Of a DNA stretch of 64,000 nt, positions 36,024-48,600 are shown piece by piece. Within the stretch, counting starts at the first letter, position 1. Every line of letters begins with the position of its first letter. The DNA is taken from assembly GCF_034190915.1 (NCBI RefSeq), contig NW_026947544.1, positions 1,178,001 through 1,242,000 on the forward strand, given 5' to 3'. The notes under the pieces were generated by a model. That model worked only from the letters and a program-made list of their open reading frames with translations. It was not told the origin of the DNA and did no database searches. Source of the stretch: Cavia porcellus. Lineage: Eukaryota > Chordata > Mammalia > Rodentia > Caviidae. The translations under genes were made by a program, and so were the position numbers.

Positions 36024-36958
36024 TAAAATTTTATTTAAAGAAAGACTAAACAAAGAGAAAATACATAGAAATAATACATGCATTCAGAGAAAAAATAAAC
36101 AGTAAGAAATCACTGGTTGATGTTCACATATTGTCATTTTACAAATAGTTATTCAAGATACAAAAATGGAACATGTAAAGTGAGAATTCAAATAGCGAGA
36201 CTGCAAACAGTTCTGTTCAACTGTTCAATAAAAACTTAGAAATATGGTTATCAATCCTATACACTTAAACATACATGCAGTTACCCATATCTTCAATTGT
36301 GTTGAGAAAGAAAAAGACCAAGCAGGCTAATATCACTCCTAACAGAGAATAATACTATTGCTGGGTTTCACATTATGACACATCAGAGTCAGCACTGAGT
36401 TCTTTAGTGACTCTTTTTCCTCAAAGTATCTGTTCATTTCATCATGTGTTATAAGATCAGCTCTTATAAACTGTTTATAGATTCTACACATGCATGAGTC
36501 TTAGCATGTATTTTTGTTCTTTCTATATTAGAGGTAGAAGCAAAACAAAGCAAGACAGAACAAAACATATTCCTATAAACACATGAAACAAAAAAGACAT
36601 ATAAGACCATTGTGCAAGGACTTCTACAATAGCTCCTGTGTTGTCTCTTGTAATCTTCAATACAACTGGCTATATCATTAGACATAGCATAACTGAATAT
36701 ATCATTATATAACAGTATTAATAAAAACACAACTGTGTATATAGCATAGAATTTCAACAACTGGCAGTTATCGAACCAGAATGTATATTGTAGGGTCTTG
36801 TCTTCTTCAGTGTAGTTGCCTATAATCCCAAATAGATACTATAAATCATATTAGATTTTTTTATAGAATCTGAAAATGATTTTATAAGTTCATATAAATT
36901 GCACAGAATAGTGGATTACATTTTGGTGTACTGCAACTTACTTATAATTTACATGGAA
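36024..36958 (-). mobile_element. LINE-1 3' UTR fragment, reverse strand
   Basis: It matches the end of the reverse LINE-1 at 12,906-13,150 in the same order: TTAAAATTTTATTTAAAGAA, AAACAGTAAGAAATCACTGG, CATATTGTCATTTTACA, GCGAGACTGCAAACAGTT and ATATGGTTATC. The rightmost ~500 bp is less certain. It abuts the T run and the satellite array. Confidence 0.65.
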
Positions 36959-36969
36959 TTTTTTTTTTT

Positions 36970-39900
36970 GGAGGTATTGGCTTGGCTTCCCAGAGTCTTA
37001 AGCTCCAACATGGTATGGATCTCAGGAGACACTGCTAGTTCTCCTCCTGGAAGGGCTACAGACTGCCACCTTGCCTACACTTGCAGGGAGTGGAGGTGCT
37101 GGCTTGGCTTCCAGGAGTCCTAAGCTCCAGCATTGCATGGATCTCAGGAGACACTGCTACTTATCCCCCTGGAAAGACTGCAGTGGGCTAAACTACTGAA
37201 GCTTACAAGTGAAGGGAGGTGCTGGCTTGCATTCAAAGAGTCCTAAGTTCCAGCATGGAGTGGATCTCAGCAAACACTGCTAGTTCTCCCCATGTAAGGG
37301 CTGCAGGCAGCCACCCTGCCTCTGCTTAAAGAGAGGGGAGATGCTGGCTTGTCTTCCAGGAGTCCTAAGCTCCAGCAAGGCGAGGATCTCAGGAGACACT
37401 GCTAGTTCTCCCCCTGGAAGGGCTGCAGTGGGCTAAACTACCTCTTCTTATAAGGGAGGAGATGTGCTGCCTTGGATTCCCAGATTCCTAAGTTCCAGCA
37501 TGGCATGGATCTCAGGAGACACTGTTGTTCTCCCCCTGGAAGAGCTGCAGGCTGCCATGCAGCCTCTGCTTACAGAGAGGGGATATACTTGCTTGCATCC
37601 CAGAGTCCTAAGTTGCAGCATGGCTTGGATCTCAGGAGATACTGCTAGTTCTCCCCCTGGAAGGGCTGCAGGCTATCACCCTGCCTGTGCTTACAGGGAG
37701 GGGAGATGCTGACTTGACTTCCATAGTACTAAGCTCCAACATGGCATGGATCTCAGGCGACACTGCTAGTTCTCCACCTGGAAGGGCTGCAGTGGGCTAA
37801 ACTACCAGAGCTTACTAGGGAGGGGAGGTTCTGGTTTGAATACCCAGAGTCCTAAGTTCAAGCATGGCGTGGTCTCAGGAGACACTGCTAGATCTCCCCC
37901 TGGAAGGGTTGCAGGCTGTCACCCTGCCTCCACTCACAGAGAGGGGAGATGCTGGCTTATGTTCCAGGTGTCCTTAGCTCCAGCATGGCGAGGATCTCAG
38001 GAGACACTGCTACTTCTCCCCCTGGAATGGTTGCAGTGGGCTAAATTACCTCCTATTACCAGGGAGGGGAGGTGCTGGCTTGGATTACCAGAGTCCTAAG
38101 TTCCAGCATGGCATCAATCTCAGGAGACACTGTTGTTCTCCCCCTGGAACAGCTGCAGGCTGACATCGTGCTTCTGTTTACAGAGAGGGGATATGCTTGC
38201 TTGCTTCCCAGAGTCCTAAGCTCCAACATGGCATGGATCTCAGGAGACACTGCTAGTTCTCCCCGCTGGAAGGGCTGCAGGCTACCACCGTGCCTCCTCT
38301 TACATGGAGGGGAGATGCTGTCTTGGCTTCCCAGAGTACTAAGCTCCAACATGGCATGGATATCAGGAGACACTGCTAGTTCACCCCATGGAAGGGCTGC
38401 AGTCAGAGAAACTACTGACACTTAATAGGGAGGGGAAGTGCTGCCTTGCATTCCAAGAGTCCTAATTTCCAGCATGGCATGGATCTCAGGAGACACTGCT
38501 ACTTCTCCCCCTGGAAGGGCTGCAGTGGGATACACCACCACCGCATACCAGAGAGAGGAGGTTCTTTTTGGCTTCCCAGAGTCCTAAGTTCCAACATGGT
38601 GGGGATCTCAGCAGACACTGCTAGTTCTCACCCTGGAAGGGCTGCAGTGGGCTAAACTACCTCCTCTTATAAGGGAAGAGATGTGCTGCCTTGGATTCCC
38701 AGATTCCTAAGCTCCAGCATGGCATGCATCTCAGGAGACACTGTTGTTCTCCCCCTGGAAGAGCTGCAGGCTGCCATGCTGCCTCTGCTTACAGAGAGGG
38801 GATATACTTGCTGGCATCCCAGAGTCCTAAGTTGCAGCATGGCTTGGATCTCAGGATATGCCGCTAGTTCTCCTCCTGGAAGGGATGCAGGCTACCACCC
38901 TGCCTGTGCTTACAGGGAGGGGAGATGCTGACTTGGCTTCCCAGAGTACTAAGCTCCAACATGGCATGGATTTCAGGAGACACTGCTAGAGGCTCCGCCT
39001 GGAAGGACCGCTGGCTGCCATCCTGCTTCCACTAACACAGAGGGGAGATGATGTCTTGTCTTCCAGTAGTCCTAAGCCCCAGCATTGCGAGCATCTCAGG
39101 AGACACTGCTACTTCTCCCCCTGGAATGGTTGCAGTGGGCTAAATTACCTCCTCTTATGAGGGAGGGGAGGTGCTGGCTTGGATTCCCAGAGTCCTATGT
39201 TCCAGCATGGCATCAATCTCAGGAGACACTGTTGTTCTCCCCCTGGAACAGCTGCAGGCTGACATCCTGCCTCTGCTTACAGAGAGGGGATATGCTTGCT
39301 TGCTTCCCAGAGCCTAAGATCCAGAAGGGCTTGGATCTCAGGAGACACTGCTAGTTCTCCCCCTGGAAGGGCTGCAGGCTACCACCCTGCCTCCTATTAC
39401 AGGGAGGGGAGATGCTGTCTTGGCTTCCCAGAGTACTAAGCTGCAACATGGCATGGATCTCAGGAGACACTGCTAATTCACCCTGTGGAAGGGCTGCAGT
39501 CAGAGTAACTATTGCCACTTAATAGGGAGGGCAAGTGCTGCCTTGCATTCCAAGAGTCCTAAGCTCCACCAAGGCATGGATCTCAGGAAACACTGCTAGT
39601 TCTCCCCTGGAAGGGATGCAGTGGGCTAAACTACCATCACTTACAGGGGAGCAGAGGTGCTGGCTTGGATTTCCAGGGTCCTACGTTCCAGCATGTCATG
39701 GATCTCAGGAGACAATGCTCTTTCTACCCCTGGAAAGGCTGCTGGATGCCACCCTGCCTCTGGTTACAGGGAGGGGAGATGCCAGCTTGTCTTCCAGGAG
39801 TCTTAAGCTCCAGCATGGGGAGGATCTCAGGAGACACTGCTAGTTCTTCCCCTGGAAGGGTTGCAGTGGGCTAAATTACCTCCTCTTACCAGGAAGGGGC

Positions 39901-42900
39901 TTTGCAGGCTTGGCTTCCCAGAGACCTAAGCTGCAGCATGGAATGGATCTCAAGAGACACTGATAGTTCTCCCCCGGGAAGGGCTGCAGTGGGCTAAACT
40001 ACCTCCACTTACCAGGGAGGGGAGATTCTGGCTGGCCTTCCCAGAGTCCTAAGTTCCAGCATGGCATGGATCTCAGGAGACACTGCTAGATCTCCCACTG
40101 GAAGGGCTGCAGTGGGCTACATCACCACTGCTTACCAATGAGGGGAGGTGCTGACTTGGCTTCCCAGAGTCCTAAGCTCTCACATGGCATAGATCTCAGG
40201 AGACTCTGCTATTTCTCCCCATGGAAGGGCTGCATTCTGCCACCATGCCTCTGCTTACAAGGAGAGGTGCTGGCTTGGCTTCCAGGAGTCCTAGGCTCCA
40301 AAATGGCATAGATCTCAGGAGACACTACTAGTTCTCCCACTGGAAGAGCTGGAGGATTCCACCCTGCCTCTGCTAACAGGGAGCAGAGATGCTTGCTTGC
40401 TTCCCAGTGTCCTAAGCTCCAACATGGCATGGATTTCCTGAGACACTGCTAGTTCTCCCCCTGGAAGGGGTGTAGTGGGCTACACCACCACTGCTTACCA
40501 GAGAGGGGAGGTGCTGCCTGGCTTCCCAGAGTCCTAAATTCCAATACAGTGTGGATATCAGGAGACACTGCTAGGTCTCCCCCTGGAAGGGCTGCAGGCT
40601 ACCTCACTGCCTCTGCTTACAGGGAGGGGAGATGCTTGCTTGCTTCCCAGAGTCCTAAGCTCCAACATGCCATGGATCTCATGAGACACTGCTAGTTATC
40701 CCTCTGGAAGGGCTGAAGTGGGCTACACCTCCACTGCTTACCAGGGAGAGGAGGTGCTGGCTGGCTTCCCAAAGTCCTAAGTTCCAAACATGGTGTGGAT
40801 ATCAGGAGACACTGCTAGTTCTCCCCATGGAAGGGCTGCAGTCTGCCACCCTGACTCCGCTTACCGGGCGGGGAGATACTAGCTTGGCTTCCAGCATACT
40901 AAGTTATAGCATGGCATGGATCTCAGGAGACTGCTAGTTCTCCCCCTGGAAGGGCTGCAGGCTACCACCCTGCCTCCTTTACACGGAGGGGAGATGCTGT
41001 CCTGGCTTCCCAGAGTACTAAGCTCCAACATGGCATGGATCTCAGGAGACACTGCTAGTACACCCCTTAGAAGGGCTGCAGTCAGAGAAACTACTGCCAC
41101 TTAATAGGGAGGGGAAGTGCTGCCTTGCATTCCAAGAGTCCGAAGCTCAACCATGGTATGGATCTCAGGAAACACTGCTAGTTCTCCCCCTGTAAGGGCT
41201 GCAGTGGGCTAAACTACCACCACTTACCAGGGAGGGGAAGTGCTGGCTTGGATTTCCAGGGTCCTACATTCCAGCATGGCGTGGATATCAGGAGAGAATG
41301 CTCTTTCTCCCCCTGGAAAGGCTGCCGGCTGCCACCCTGCCTCCGCTTACAAGGAGGGGAGATGGTAGCTTGTCTTCCAGGAATCTTAAGCTCGAGCAAG
41401 AGGAGGATCTCAGGAGACACTGCTAGTTCTCCACCTGGAAGTGTTGCAGTGTGCTAAATTACCTCTTTTTACCAGGAAGGGGCGTTGCTGGCTTGGCTTC
41501 CCAGAGACCTAAGTTCCAGCATGGCATGGATCTCAAGAGACACTGCTAGTTCTCCCCCTGGAAGGGCTGCAGTGGGCTAAACTTCCACCAATTACCAGTG
41601 AGGGGAGGTACTGTCTTGGATTCCCATAGTCCTATGTTCCAACATTGCATTGATATCAGGAGACACTGCTAGTTCTCCCCTGGAAGGGCTGCAGTGGGCT
41701 AAACTACCACCACTTACCAGGGAGGGGAGCTACTGGCTTGGATTCCTAGATTCCTAAGTTCTAACATGGCGTGGATCTCTGGAGACACAGCTAGTTCTCC
41801 CCATGGAAGGGCTACAGGCTGCCACCCTGCTTTGCTTACAGGGAGGGGAGATGCTGACTTGGCTTCTCAGAGTCCTACGTTCCAAAATGGTATGGATCTC
41901 AGGAGACACTGCTAGTTCTATCCCTGAAAGAGCTGCAGAGGGCTTCACCACCACTGCATACCAGGGAGGGGAGGTGCTGGCTGGCTTCCCAGAGTGCTAA
42001 GTTACAACATGGTGTGGAACTCAAGAGACACTGCTAGTTCTCCCCATGGAAGGGCTGCAGACTGCCACCCTCCCTCTCCTTACACTGAGGGGATGTGCTG
42101 GCTTGGCTTCCAGGAGTCTTAAGCTCCATCATGGTGAGGATCTCAGGAGACACTGCTAGTTCTCCCCAGGAAGGGCTGTAGCCTACCACCCTCCCTCCAC
42201 TTACAGGGAGGGGAGATGGTGGCTTGTCTTCCAGGTGTCTTAAGCTCCAGCATGGCACGGATCTCAGGAGACACTGCTAGATCTCCCCCTGGAAGGGCTG
42301 CAGTGGGGTACACCACCACTGCTTACCAATGAGGGGAGGTGCTGACTTGGCTTCTTAGAGTCCTAAGCTCCCACATGGCATAGATCTCAGGAGACTCTGC
42401 TACTTCTCCCCATGGAAGGGCTGCAGTCTGCCACCATGCTTCTGCTTACAAGGAGGGGAGATGCTGGCTTTGCTTACAGGAGTCCTAGGCTCCAATATGG
42501 CGTAGATCTCAGGAGACACTACTAGTTCTCCCACTGGAAGAGCTGCAGGCTGCCACTCTGCCTCTGCTTAAAAGGAGGGTAGATGCTTGCTTGCTTCCCA
42601 GTGTCCTAAGCTCCAACATGGCATGGATTTCTTGAGACAATGCTAGTTCTCCCCCTGGAAGGGGTGTAGTGGGCTACACCACCACTGCTTACCAGAGAGG
42701 GGAGGTGCTGTCTGGCTTCCCAGAGTCCTAAATTCCAATACAGTGTGGATATCAGGAGACACTGCTAGGTCTCCCCCAGGAAGGGATGAAGGCTGCCATG
42801 CTGCCTCCACTAACAGGGAGAGGAGATGCTGGCTTGGTTTCCAGGAGTCCTAAGCACCAGCATGAAGTGGATCTCAGGAGACACTGATAGTTCTCACCCT

Positions 42901-45680
42901 GGAAGAGCTGCAGGCTACCACCCTGCCTCTGCTTACAGGGAGAAGAGATGCTTGCTTGCTTCCCAGAGTCCTAACCTCCAACATGGCATGGATCTCATGA
43001 GACACTGCTAGTTCTCACCCTGGAAGAGCTGCAGGCTACCACCCTGCCTCTGCTTACAGGGAGGGGAGAAGCTTGCTTGCTTCCCAGAGTCCTAAGCACC
43101 AACATGGCATGGATCTCATGAGACACTGGTAGTTATCCCCCTGGAAGGGCTGCAGTGGGCTACACCTCCACTGCTTACCAGGGAGAGGAGTTGCTGGCTG
43201 GCTTCCCAGAGTCTTAGTTCCAACATGGTGTGGATATCAGGAGACACTGCTAGTTCTCCCCATGGAAGGGCTGCAGTCTGCCACCCTGACTCCGCTTACC
43301 GGGCGGGGAGATCCTAGCTTGGCTTCCCAGCATACTAAGTTATAGCATGGCATGGATCTCAGGAGACACTGCTAGTTCTCCCCCTGGAAGGGCTGCAGGC
43401 TACCACCCAGCCTCTTTTACATGGAGGGGAGATGCTGTCCTGGCTTCCCAGAGTACTAAGCTCCAACATGGCATGGATCTCAGGAGACACTGCTAGTACA
43501 CCCCTTGGAATGGCTGCAGTCAGAGAAACTACTGCCACTTAATAGGGAGGGGAAGTGCTGCCTGGCATTCCAAGAGTCCAAAGTTCCACCATGGTATGGA
43601 TCTCAGGAAACACTGCTAGTTCTCCCCCTGTAAGGGCTGCAGTGGGCTAAACTACCACCACTTACCAGGGAGGGCAAGTGCTGGCTTGGATTTCCAGGGA
43701 CCTACATTCCAGCATGGCATGGATATCAGGAGAGAATGCTCTTTCTCCCCCTGGAAAGGCTGCCGACTGCCACCCTGCCTCTGCTTACAGGGAGGGGAGA
43801 TGGTAGCTTGTCTTCCAGGAAACTTAAGCTCCAGCATGAGGAGGATCTCAGGAGACACTGCTAGTTCTCCCCCTGGAAGGGCTGCAGGCTACCACCCTGC
43901 CTCTTTTACATGGAGGGGAGATGCTGTCCTGGCTTCCCAGAGTACTAAGCTCCAACATGGCATGGATCTCAGGAGACACTGCTAGTACACCCCTTGGAAT
44001 GGCTGCAGTCAGAGAAACTACTGCCACTTAATAGGGAGGGGAAATGCTGCCTGGCATTCCAAGAGTCCGAAGCTCCACCATGGTATGGATCTCAGGAAAC
44101 ACTGCTAGTTCTCCCCCTGTAAGGGCTGCAGTGGGCTAAACTACCACCACTTACCAGGGAGGGCAAGTGCTGGCTTGGATTTCCAGGGTCCTACATTCCA
44201 GCATGGCATGGATATCAGGAGAGAATGCTCTTTCTCCCCCTGGAAAGGCTGCCGACTGCCACCCTGCCTCTGCTTACAGGGAGGGGAGATGGTAGCTTGT
44301 CTTCCAGGAAACTTAAGCTCCAGCATGAGGAGGATCTCAGGAGACACTGCTAGTTCTCCAATTGGAAGATTTGCAGTGTGCTAAATTACCTCTTTTTACC
44401 AGGAAGGGGCGTTGCTGGCTTGGCTTTCCAGAGACCTAAGTTCCAACATGGCATGGATCTCAAGAGACACTGCTAGTTCTCCCACTGGAAGAGCTGCAGG
44501 CTACCACCCTGCCTCTGCTTACAGGGAGGGGAGATGCTTGCTTGCTTCCCAGTGTTCTAAGCTCCAACATGGCATGGATTTCCTGAGACACTGCTTGTTC
44601 TCCCCCTGGAAGGGCTGCAGGCTGCCACCCTGCTTTGCTTACAGGGAGGGGTGATGCTGACTTGGCTTCCTAGAGTCCTAAGCTCCAACATGGCATGGAT
44701 CTCATCAGACACTGCTAGTTATCACCCGGGAAGGGCTGCAGTGGGCTACACCACCACCGCTTACCAGGGAGTGGAAGTGCTGGCTTTTCTTAAAAGAATC
44801 ATAAGTTCAGCATGGCGAGGATCTCAGGAGACACTGCTAGTTCTCCACCTGGAAGGTCTGCAGGCTACCACCCTGCCTCCTATTACAGGGAGGGGAGATG
44901 CTGTCTTGGCTTCCCAGAGTACTAAGCTTCAACATGCCATGGATCTCAGGAGACACTGCTAGTTCACCCCGTGGAAGGGCTGCAGTCAGAGAAACTACTG
45001 CCACTTAATAGGGAGGGCAAGTGCTGCCTTACATTCCAAGAGTCCTAAGCTCCACCATGGCATGGATCTCAGGAAACACTGTTAGTTCTCCACTGGAAAG
45101 GCTTCAGTGGGCTAAACTACCACCACTTACCAGGGAGAGGAGGTGCTGGCTTGGATTTCCAGGGTCCTACGTTCCAGCATGCCATGGATCTCAGGAGACA
45201 ATGCTCTTTCTCCCCCTGGAAAGGCTGCTGGCTGCCACCCTGCCTATGCTTACAAGAAGGGGATGTGCTTGCTTGCTTCCCAGTGTCCTAAGCTCCAGCA
45301 TGGCATGGATTTCCTGAGACACTGCTAGTTCTCCCCCTGGAAGGGGTGTAGTGGGCTACATCACCACCACTTACCAGAGAGGGGAGGTGCTGTCTGGCTT
45401 CCCAGAGTCCTAAATTCCAACACAGTGTGGATATCAGGAGACACAGTTAGTTGTCTCCCTGGAAGGGCTGCAGGCTGCCACCATGCCTCTGCTTACAAGG
45501 AGGGGAGATGCTGGGTTGGCTTCCAGGAGTTCTATGCGCCAAATTGGCGTGGAACTCAGGAGACACTACTAGTTTTCCCACTGGAAGAGGTGCAGGCTGC
45601 CACCCTGCCTCTGCTTGCAAGGAGGGGAGATGCTTGCTTGCTTCCCAGTGTCCTAAGCTCCAACATGGCATGGATTTCCT
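36970..45680. repeat. Diverged monomeric edge of the satellite array
   Basis: About 71 monomers differ from one another much more than HOR copies do. Older block duplications are visible: 37,464 onward repeats at 38,683 (~1.2 kb, about 10 monomers); 40,850-41,420 repeats at 43,280-43,855 (~2.44 kb offset, about 20 monomers); 40,090-40,380 resembles 42,272-42,570 (~18 monomers); and a 489-bp block is doubled at 43,367-44,344. No long HOR is maintained here. Confidence 0.9.
43367..44344. repeat. Recent tandem duplication of a 4-monomer (489-bp) block
   Basis: 43,367-43,855 and 43,856-44,344 are almost identical, with only a few base differences seen, for example GGGACCTAC against GGGTCCTAC. 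A third, more diverged copy of the block is at ~40,931-41,419 and is followed by the same next monomer (GTGTGCTAAATTACCTC). This dates the doubling as recent compared with the 20-monomer duplication. Confidence 0.9.
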
Positions 45681-48600
45681 CACTGCTAGTTCTCCCCCTG
45701 GAAGTGCTGCAGACTGCCACCCTGCCTCTCCTTACACTGAGGGGATGTGCTGACTTGGCTTCCAGGAGTCTTAAGCTCCATCATGGTGAGGATTTCAGGA
45801 GACACAGCTAGTTCTCCCCAGGAAGGGCTGCAGGCTACCACCCTCCCTCCACTTACAGGGAGGGGAGATGCTGGCTTGTCTTCCAGGAGACTTAAGCTCC
45901 AGCATGGTGAGGATCTCAGGAGACACTGCTACTTCTCCCCCTGGAAGGGCTGTAGTGCCCTAAACTACCGCCACTTACCAGGGAGGGGAAATCTGGCTTT
46001 CCTTTCCAGAGAGTCCTAAGTTCCAGCATGGCATGGATCTCAGGAGACACTGCTACTTCTCCCCCTGGAAGGGCTGCAGTTGGCTGCACCACCACCACTT
46101 ACCAGAGAGAGGAGGTGCTTGCTGGCTTCCCAGAGTCCTAAGTTCCATCATGGTGTGGATCTCTGGAGACACTGCTGGATCTCCCCCTGGAAGGGATGCA
46201 GTGGGCTAAACTAATACCACTTACCAGGGAGGGGAGGTGCTGGCTTGGATTTCCAGAGTCCTATGTTCCAACTTTGCCTTGATCTCAGGAGACACTCCTA
46301 GTTCTCCCCCTGGAAGGGCTGCAGTGGGCTAAGCTATTGCCATTTACCAGGGAGGGGAGTTGCTGGCTTGGATTCCTAGAATCCTAAGTTCTAACTTGGC
46401 GTGAATCTCAGGAGACAAAGCTAGTTCTCCCCCTGGAAGGGCTGCAGGCTGCCACCCTGCCTTTGCTTACAGAGAGGGGAGATGCTTACTTGGCTTCCCA
46501 GAGTCCTAAGCTCCAAAATGGCATGGATCTCAGGAGACACTGCTACATCTCCCCTGGAAGGGCTGCAGTGGGTTAAACTACTGCAGCTTACCAGGGAGGG
46601 GAGGTGCTGGCTTGGATTCCCAGAGTACTAAGTGACAGCATGGCATGGAACTCAGGAGACACTGTTGTTCTCTCCCTGGAAGAGCTGCAGGCTGCCATCC
46701 TGCCTCTGCTTACACAGAGGGGATATGCTTGCTTGCTTCCCAGAGTCCTAAGTTCCAGCATGGCTTGGATCTCAGGAGACACTGGTAGGTCTCCCCTTGG
46801 AAGGGCTGCGGGCTGCCACCCTGCCTCTGCTTACAGGGAAGGAAGATGCTGACTTGGCTTCCCGGGTCCAAAGCTCCAACATGGTATGGATTTCAGGAGA
46901 CACTGCTTGTTCTCCCCCTGGAAGGGCTGCAGGCTGCCACCCTGCTTTGCTTACAGGGAGGGGTGATGCTGACTTGGCTTCCTAGAGTCCTAAGCTCCAA
47001 AATGGCATGGATATCAGGAGACACTGATAGTTCTATCCCTGAAAGAGCTGCAGAGGGCTACGCCACCACGGCTTACCAGGAAGTGTAGGTGCTGGCTGGC
47101 TTCCAGTGTGCTAAGTTCCAACATGGTGTGGATCTCAGGCGACACTGTTAGTTCTCCCCTTGGAAGGGCTGCAGACTGCCACCCTGCCTCTCCATACACT
47201 GAGGGGATGTGCTGGCTTCTCTTCCCAGAGTCCTAAGCTCTAAAATGGCAAGGATCTCAGGAGACACTGCCAGTTCTCCCCCTGGAAGGGCTGCAGTGAG
47301 CTAAACTACAGCAGCTAACTAGGGAGGAGAGGTTCTGGCTTGCATTCAAAGAGTCCTAAGTTCCAGCATGTTGTGGATCTCAGCAGACACTGCTAGTTCT
47401 CCCCCTGTAAGGGCTGCAGGCTGCCACCTTGCTGCTGCTTACAGAGAGGGGAGATGCTGGCTTGTCTTCCAGGAGTCCTAAGCTCCAGCATGGCAAGGAT
47501 CTCAGGAGACACTGCTACTTCTCCCCCTGGAAGGACTGCAGTGGGTTAAACTACCTCCTCTTATAAGGGAGGAGATGTGCTGCCTTGGATTACCAATTCC
47601 TAAGTTCCAGCATGGCATGGATCTCAGGAGACACTGTTGTTCTCTCCCTGGAAGAGCTGCAGGCTGAGATGCTAACTCTGCTTAGAGAGAGGGGATACAC
47701 TTGCTTGAATCCCAGAGTCCTAACTTGCAGCGTGGCTTGGATCTCAGGAGATACTTCTAGTTCTCCCCCTGGAAGGGCTGCAGGCTACCACCCTGCCTGC
47801 GCTTACAGGGAGGGGAGATGGTGACTTGGCTTCCCAGAGTACTAAACTCGAACATGGCATGGATCTCAGGAGACACTGCTAGATCTCCCCCTGGAAGGAC
47901 CGCAGGCTGCCACCCTGCCTCCACTCACAGAGAGGGGAGATGCTGGCTTCTGTTCCAGGAGACTTAAGCTCCAGCATGGTGAGGATCTCAGGAGACACTG
48001 CTAGTTCTCCCCCTGGAAGGGCTGTAGTGGGCTAAAGTACCGCCACTTACCAGGGAGGGGAAATGCTGGCTTTCCTTTCCAGAGGCCTAAGTTCCAGCAT
48101 GGCATGGATCTCAGGAGACACTGCTACTTCTCCCCCTGGAAGGGCTGCAGTGGGCTAAACCACCACCGCTTATGAGGGAGAGGAGGCGCTTGCTGGCTTC
48201 CCAGAGTCCTAAGTTCCATCATGGTGTGGATCTCTGGAGACACTGCTAGTTCTTCCCCTGGGAGGGCTGCAGTGGGCTAAACTACTGCAGGTTCCTAGGG
48301 AGGGGAGGTGCTGGCTTGCATTCAAAGGGTCCTAAGTTCCAGCATGGTGTGGATCTCAGCAGACACTGCTAGAGCTCCCCCTGTAAGGCTGCAGGCTGCC
48401 ACCCTGCCTCTGCTTACAGAGAGGAGAGATGCTGGCTTGTCTTCCAGGAGTCCTAAGCTCCAGCATGGCCAGGATCTCAGGAGACACTGCTAGTTCTTTC
48501 TCCCCCCTGGAAGGGCTGCAGTGGGCTAAAGTAACTCCTCTCATAAGGGAGGAGATGTGCTGCCTTGGATTCCCAGATTCCTAAGTTCCAGCATGGCATG

